DNA of 64,000 bases from positions 992,001-1,056,000 of the forward strand of contig NZ_CP102252.1 in NCBI RefSeq assembly GCF_025145645.1, written 5' to 3'. This DNA comes from Alistipes senegalensis JC50 (GTDB taxonomy: Bacteria; Bacteroidota; Bacteroidia; Bacteroidales; Rikenellaceae). This document shows positions 63,605 to 64,000 of this stretch, piece after piece; position 1 is the first letter of the stretch, and the number at the start of each line of letters is the position of its first letter. Made by a program: the position numbers and the translations under genes. The notes beneath the pieces were generated by a model. It saw only the letters and a program-made list of their open reading frames with translations, did not search any database and had not been told where the DNA came from.

Positions 63605-63940
63605 TACTACCTCCTGCACCAGTTTGTCGTCGAAAGAGGGTACGCCGAGAGGTCAAGTCTTTCCGTTTTTCTTCGGGATATGCACTCTTCTCGATGGCTG
63701 GGGAGAGTAGCTTTCGTCTTTCAACGAAAGAATCAGTTTCTCAATGCGGGGAAGGCTTATACGGTCGATGGTTTCTCCATCTGCACCTTGTGTCATATTA
63801 CCCGGCTTGGCATATATTCGCTGATAAGCCAGATAATACATTTCCTCATTGAAAAGAATACGATAAAGCCTCTCAAACCTGTATTCCGTGGTTTGACTAT
63901 GCTTTGTCAGACTGTTTAATACTCTTGCGGGACTTCTCAT
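63605..63940 (-). pseudogene. Group II intron reverse transcriptase, broken N-terminal fragment
   Basis: From ATG 63940 the frame reads VLNSLTKHSQTTEYRFERL, NMTQGADGETIDRISLPRI and PSRRVHIPKKNGKT, the RT-0/RT-1 region of LtrA-type maturases. A TGA at 63655-63653 stands where families have Arg (KTRPLG), and the same frame continues with PLGVPSFDDKLVQEVV before the similarity ends near 63605. A full protein is about 400-600 residues, so most of the RT, the maturase domain and the catalytic YADD region are missing. It is therefore a dead copy, by stop codon and by truncation. Confidence 0.75.
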
Positions 63941-64000
63941 AATGCCTCTCGCATTTTCCGTTAATCGTATTAATGAATATTAGCTGCCGCCCTTCGTCAT

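Noticed and set aside
1..64000. CRISPR arrays, rRNA genes and intact tRNA genes.
   Set aside because: No regularly spaced repeats, no rRNA-like stretch and no complete cloverleaf were recognised; only the 3' tRNA fragment at 44735-44799 was seen.

Overview
The window looks like a chromosomal segment of a gut Bacteroidales, most likely an Alistipes-like (Rikenellaceae) genome. The reasons are three SusC/SusD outer-membrane pairs, many secreted lipoproteins with a Bacteroidetes-type lipobox, promoters of the TTTG/TAnnTTTG type, an ECF-sigma/FecR switch, and a base composition clearly more GC-rich than Bacteroides. The genus is an inference from composition and gene content.

Layout. (A) 1-8.1 kb, plus strand: the tail of a truncated gene, an N-acylglucosamine 2-epimerase-family enzyme, SusC, SusD and two surface lipoproteins. 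The first SusC carries a run of nine G inside its reading frame. (B) 8.2-21.2 kb, plus strand: two tandem GHL10-like lipoproteins, then a tightly packed, visibly GC-richer series: a retaining-type GH97, a calcineurin-like phosphoesterase, a SusB-type inverting GH97, a secreted FAD oxidoreductase, an SGNH esterase fused to a second phosphoesterase, and a CE2-like esterase. (C) 21.4-23.5 kb: an AmpG-like MFS carrier and a small SGNH esterase ending at a strong terminator, facing a DUF5009 acyltransferase-like membrane protein. (D) 25.4-28.7 kb: a decayed, lower-GC mobilizable element with a tyrosine integrase, DUF3408 protein, MobC-like protein and truncated relaxase. (E) 28.8-44.7 kb, plus strand: a LacI regulator with two matching palindromic operators, a BNR/sialidase-like hydrolase, a sodium symporter of the bile-acid family, an APH-type kinase, an HpcH/HpaI aldolase, a lipoprotein YhcH, SusC, SusD, a BACON lipoprotein and two paralogous beta-helix proteins. 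(F) 44.7 kb: a 3' fragment of a tRNA-Val(GAC). (G) 44.8-61.3 kb, minus strand: ECF sigma, FecR, STN-SusC, SusD, an EEP-family lipoprotein, a 1564-residue GH89-GH3 fusion and a GH123-like enzyme, plus a BACON/beta-helix lipoprotein; a GH109-like enzyme faces the other way at 61.7-63.1 kb. (H) At the right edge, a broken group II intron reverse transcriptase.

How the parts may work together. Region G is readable as a host-glycan locus: predicted alpha-GlcNAc (GH89), beta-GalNAc (GH123) and alpha-GalNAc (GH109) activities around one sensor-type SusC and its sigma/anti-sigma pair. Two copies of a spaced 29-bp motif suggest that the sigma factor controls both fecR onward and the separate beta-helix gene. 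Region E looks like a self-contained uptake-and-catabolism locus for an unknown acidic sugar. It has an outer-membrane pair, periplasmic hydrolases, an inner-membrane symporter, a kinase and an aldolase for 2-keto-3-deoxy acids, with two LacI operators. Region B is an all-secreted enzyme set that joins glycosidases with de-esterifying, phosphate-removing and oxidising enzymes; its substrate is unknown.

Limits. Functions are assigned by reading motifs and remembered family features; no database search was run. Substrate proposals are inferences. No rRNA gene, intact tRNA gene or CRISPR array was seen.
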